Assembly: GCF_029227915.1 (NCBI RefSeq)
Contig: NC_079884.1
Span: 29,638,001 to 29,702,000 of the forward strand
Length of the DNA: 64,000 nt
Direction of reading: 5' to 3'
Source: Hydractinia symbiolongicarpus
Lineage: Eukaryota > Cnidaria > Hydrozoa > Anthoathecata > Hydractiniidae
This document shows, in pieces, positions 61,641-64,000 of this stretch. The notes under the pieces were generated by a model. The model ran no database searches and was not told the DNA's origin. It was given only the letters and a program-made list of their open reading frames with translations. A program made the position numbers and the translations under genes. Each line of letters starts with the position of its first letter. Position 1 is the first letter of the stretch.

Positions 61641-63312
61641 CACTAAAACGCAGGAGACTTGTAGTTTTCAAAAATGTTTTCATTTTTAATGAGACGCTTA
61701 ATGAAAGAGGTTTAATCGGCGGCAAACGAAAACCCGCGATTTCCCGTAAATCCCGGGCTTGGCCCGCATAGTCGAATGTATACAAAGAAAGTACCCTGTG
61801 AGCAAACTCATTTCCAGAACGATTTTTTAAATTATTTTTTCACCACTAAAACGCATAAGACTTGTAGTTTTCAAAAATGTTTTCATTTTTGATGAGACGC
61901 TGAATAAAAGAAGTTTAATCGCCGGGAAACGAAAACCCGCCATTTTCCGTTAACCCCGAACTCGGCCCGTATAGTCAAAAGTATACAAAGAAAGTACCCA
62001 GGGTGTAAACTCATTATCCGAACGATTTTTTAAATTATTATTTCACCACTAAAGCCCATGAGACTTGTAGTTTTTAAAAATGTTTTCATTTTTGATGAGA
62101 CGCTGTATAAAAGAAGTTTAATCGCCGGCAAACGAAAACCCGCGACTTCCCGTAAATCCCGGACTCGGCCCGTATAGTCAAAAGTATACAAAGAAAGTAC
62201 CCAGGGAGTAAACTCAATTCCCGAACGATTTTTTAAATTTTTTTTCACCACTAAAATGCATGAGACTTGTAGTATTCAAAAATGTTTTCATTTTTGATGA
62301 GACGCTTAATGAAAGAGGTTTAATCGCCGGCAAACGAAAACCCGCGATTTTCCGTAAATCCCGGGCTTGGCCCGTATAGTCAAAAGTATACAAAGAAAGT
62401 ACCCAGGGAGTAAACTCATTTCCCGAACGATTTTTTAGATTATTTTTTCACCACTAAAACGCATGAGACTTGTAGTTTTCAAACTTGTTTTCATTTTTGA
62501 TGAGACGCTGAATAAAAGAAGTTTAATCGCCGGCAAACGAAAACCCGCGATTTCCCGTAAATGCCGGGCTTGGCCCGTATAATTGAATGTATATAAAGAA
62601 AGTACCCAAGGAGTAAACTGATTTCCCGAACGATTTTTCAAATTATTTCTGCACCACTAGAACGAATGAGACTTGTAGTTTTGAAAAATGTTTTCATTTT
62701 TAATGAGACGCTTAATGAAAGAGGTTTAATCGCCGGCAAACGAAAACCCGCGATTTCCCGTAAAGCCCGGGCTTGTCCCGTATAGTCGAGTGCATACAAA
62801 GAAAGTACCCTGTGAGTAAACTCATTTCCAGAACGATTTTTTAAATTATCTTTTCATCACTTAATCGCATGAGACTTGTAGTTTTCAAAAATGTTTTCAT
62901 TTTTTATGACACGCTGAATAAAAGAAGTTTAATCGCCGGCAAATGAAAACCTGCGATTTCCCGTAAATCCCAGACTCGGTCCGTATAGTCAAAAGTATAC
63001 AAAGAAAATACCCAGGGAGTAAACTCATTTCCCGAACGCTTTTTTAAATTATTATTTCACCACTAAAGCCCATGAGACTTGTAGTTTTTAAAAATGTTTT
63101 CATTTTTGATGAGACGCTGAATAAAAGGAGTTTAATCGCTGGCAAACGAAAACCCGCGATTTCCCGTAAACCCCGGACTCGGCCCGTATAGTCAAAAGTA
63201 TACAAAGAAAGTACCCAGGGAGTAAATTCATTTCCCGATCGATTTTTTAAATTATTTTTTCACCACTAAAACGCATGAGACTTGTAGTTTTCAAAAATGT
63301 TTTCATTTTTGA
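61640..63312 (-). repeat. Last satellite monomers before the LINE
   Basis: About eight inverted monomers. From about 61,770 they copy the 54,400-55,920 block at an offset of 7,366 bp. The final unit is normal through TTTTCATTTTTGA and then, at 63,313, departs abruptly. There is no gradual decay of the repeat at the edge, so the end was made by an insertion or a break and not by divergence. Confidence 0.88.
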
Positions 63313-63828
63313 AAAACGCCGCGAAGGAGATCTGACAAAAAATCTAAAGTTACGCAAATAATTGGAGACTCGATTGTAAAAGAAGTGAAGGGCTGGAAAC
63401 TTTCTTCAAACGAGAACAAGATTATAGTGAAATCCTTCTCTGGAGCCACGACTAAATGCATGGAAAGTTACGCAATACCAACTACGAACATGTCTCCCGA
63501 TAACATTATTACTCATTGTGGCACTAACGATCTTAATAGAATCGAAACCGATCAAATTGCTCAAAACATAGTAAAATTGGCTATTAAATTGAAATCTGGT
63601 GAAAATAATGTAATGATATCGGGCATAATTCAACGAAAAGACAGACTAAATGAAAAGGTGATGGCAGTCAACAAATCTCTCGCTCATCTTTGCGAACAAA
63701 GAAACATCGGCTTTATCAATAATGATAATATAAACCCCGACTTGCATTTAAATAGAAGTCGCCTTCACCTAAATATGAAAGGGACTTCAATATTGTCTCG
63801 GAACTTTCTACAGGTGATTGAGGATTGA
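63313..63828 (+). CDS. LINE ORF1, SGNH/GDSL-hydrolase-like domain, partial
   Basis: The frame is open from 63,313 (the preceding in-frame TGA at 63,310-63,312 lies in the satellite) to a TGA at 63,826-63,828, 171 codons. No start codon is expected, because the 5' end is missing; a GTG at 63,385 is just an internal valine. A basic stretch (about residues 4-12) precedes the domain. Visible motifs are the G-D-S of block I at 63,364-63,372 (nucleophile serine), F-S-G-A-T as the likely block II, G-T-N-D of block III at 63,520-63,531, and L-H-L-N with the catalytic-type histidine at 63,766-63,768. The aspartate usually found shortly before that histidine is not in its standard place (S-R-L-H). In CR1-type elements such domains sit in ORF1 and are thought to act as esterases or lipid/RNA-associated factors; activity here is unproven. 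Confidence 0.8.
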   Translation, partial: KTPRRRSDKKSKVTQIIGDSIVKEVKGWKLSSNENKIIVKSFSGATTKCMESYAIPTTNMSPDNIITHCGTNDLNRIETDQIAQNIVKLAIKLKSGENNVMISGIIQRKDRLNEKVMAVNKSLAHLCEQRNIGFINNDNINPDLHLNRSRLHLNMKGTSILSRNFLQVIED

Positions 63829-64000
63829 CACAAAAAACCTGTTGAAATTTACGACACAGATCCACCGAACACTGCCTCAGATACTTTTGATTCAACATAT
63901 GATATTTTCACTCTACGTCGCAGTCACATGTGTAACTTGATAGTCGGTCATTTGAACCTAAACTCGTTGCGAAACAACTTCGAAGCAATTGATTTAACTT
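63829..64000 (+). CDS. LINE ORF2 start, APE-type endonuclease N-terminus, partial
   Basis: Fifty-seven codons up to the window edge, in the same frame as ORF1 and beginning directly after its TGA. A possible start ATG lies at 63,928-63,930. The residues after it read LIVGHLNLNSLRNNFEAI, the typical opening of the exonuclease-endonuclease-phosphatase fold in CR1/L2-like LINEs, with the metal-site asparagine in H-L-N. The 33 residues between the TGA and the ATG are acidic and polar (D, T and S rich), like a linker. The reverse transcriptase should follow outside the window. Confidence 0.75.

Larger units (their letters stand above)
35344..63312 (-). repeat. Satellite array, right arm, inverted (about 138 copies)
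   Basis: The same monomer family as the left arm, read as its reverse complement: landmarks now run CCACTAAAACGCATGAGAC, TTTTCATTTTTGATGAGACGC, GTTTAATCGCCGGC, CCCGTAAATCCCGG, GTATAC, GTACCCAGGGAGTAAACTC. The period is again about 203 bp. Several subfamilies are present in both arms, for example the one reading GTCTTTAAACTTG here (37,89x, 39,31x, 44,78x) and its complement in the left arm near 14,320. The arms therefore came from one array and not from two unrelated satellites. The array ends at 63,312, where the sequence becomes a LINE. There is one small local re-inversion at about 58,195-58,324. No unique sequence and no credible gene lies inside. Confidence 0.98.
63313..64000 (+). mobile_element. 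5'-truncated non-LTR retrotransposon (CR1/L2-like LINE)
   Basis: Unique sequence begins where the satellite stops. It encodes an SGNH-hydrolase-type ORF1 followed, in the same frame, by the N-terminal part of an APE endonuclease domain. This order (esterase-like ORF1, then endonuclease and reverse transcriptase) is known from CR1/L2-clade LINEs. The reading frame is already open at the satellite border and begins inside ORF1, so the element lacks its 5' end. Truncation at the 5' end is usual for target-primed reverse transcription. The element leaves the window before its reverse transcriptase, so the clade cannot be fixed and no target-site duplication can be seen. A cnidarian host is suggested by the ORF1 wording, as an inference. 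Confidence 0.82.

Noticed and set aside
1-63312. CRISPR array or other prokaryotic repeat system
   Set aside because: The repeats are contiguous 203-bp units without unique spacers, and the flanking gene is a eukaryotic LINE.
1-63312. CENP-B box in the monomer
   Set aside because: I compared TTCG-containing sites (TTCGGGAAATGAG and TTTCGTTTGCCGGCG) with the box pattern; both fail at the essential A and CGGG positions together.
1-63312. rDNA spacer, 5S, tRNA- or SINE-derived repeat
   Set aside because: There is no recognisable A/B box pair, cloverleaf, 5S internal promoter or rRNA segment in the monomer.
63385-63387. GTG at 63,385 as the start of the SGNH protein
   Set aside because: The frame is open further upstream and the essential G-D-S motif lies before this codon, so it is an internal valine of a 5'-truncated ORF.
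63406-63898. Minus-strand open frames at 63,406-63,633 and 63,716-63,898
   Set aside because: They overlap the LINE ORF1, which has clear domain motifs on the plus strand; the minus frames have none.

Overview
The window is almost entirely one satellite DNA. From base 1 to about 63,312 it consists of tandem copies of a single monomer of about 203 bp, roughly 310 copies, with no unique sequence between them. Bases 63,313-64,000 are the 5'-truncated start of a non-LTR retrotransposon (LINE). The retrotransposon reads as an SGNH-hydrolase ORF1 followed by the first residues of an APE-type endonuclease. That combination, together with the wording of the ORF1 protein, suggests a CR1/L2-type element of an invertebrate animal, most likely a cnidarian. 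This is inferred from family knowledge and is moderately secure only. The window is eukaryotic and contains no bacterial-type genes.

Layout: bases 1-35,340 are the left arm, with monomers in one orientation (called + here). At 35,340-35,343 the array flips, and bases 35,344-63,312 carry the same monomer family in the opposite orientation. So the window holds an inverted pair of satellite arms of about 35 kb and 28 kb, joined at a 4-bp microhomology. Both arms are patchworks of higher-order repeats (HORs): blocks of several different monomers duplicated as units. Periods in the left arm are 5,278, 3,309, 1,827/2,030 and about 2,023 bp. Periods in the right arm are 1,417, 1,621, 810, 1,015, 1,218 and 2,028 bp, plus distant copies about 5,267, 7,366 and (in the left arm) 9,054/9,257 bp apart. 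Most periods are near-integer multiples of 203. The exception, 3,309, is explained by a 62-bp truncated monomer inside the unit.

The monomer has four recognisable parts: a short dyad (GTATA/TATAC), a CpG-dense core with four CGGG boxes spaced 11, 9 and 10 bp apart, a small hairpin (AAAAATG/CATTTTT), and A-rich stretches. Many copies contain open frames of 65-102 codons on either strand. These are by-products of the sequence: 203 is not a multiple of 3, so the frame shifts at every monomer, and related frames appear on both strands. None is called as a gene.

The points most worth a second look are the arm-flip junction, with a private variant shared across it; a perfect 130-bp inverted copy at 58,049-58,324 that looks like a template-switch fold-back; a truncated monomer that dates the duplications; the helically spaced CGGG boxes; and the LINE, where ORF1 and ORF2 share one reading frame interrupted by a single TGA. 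I found no complete gene, RNA gene, CRISPR array or other new system, and I do not claim one.
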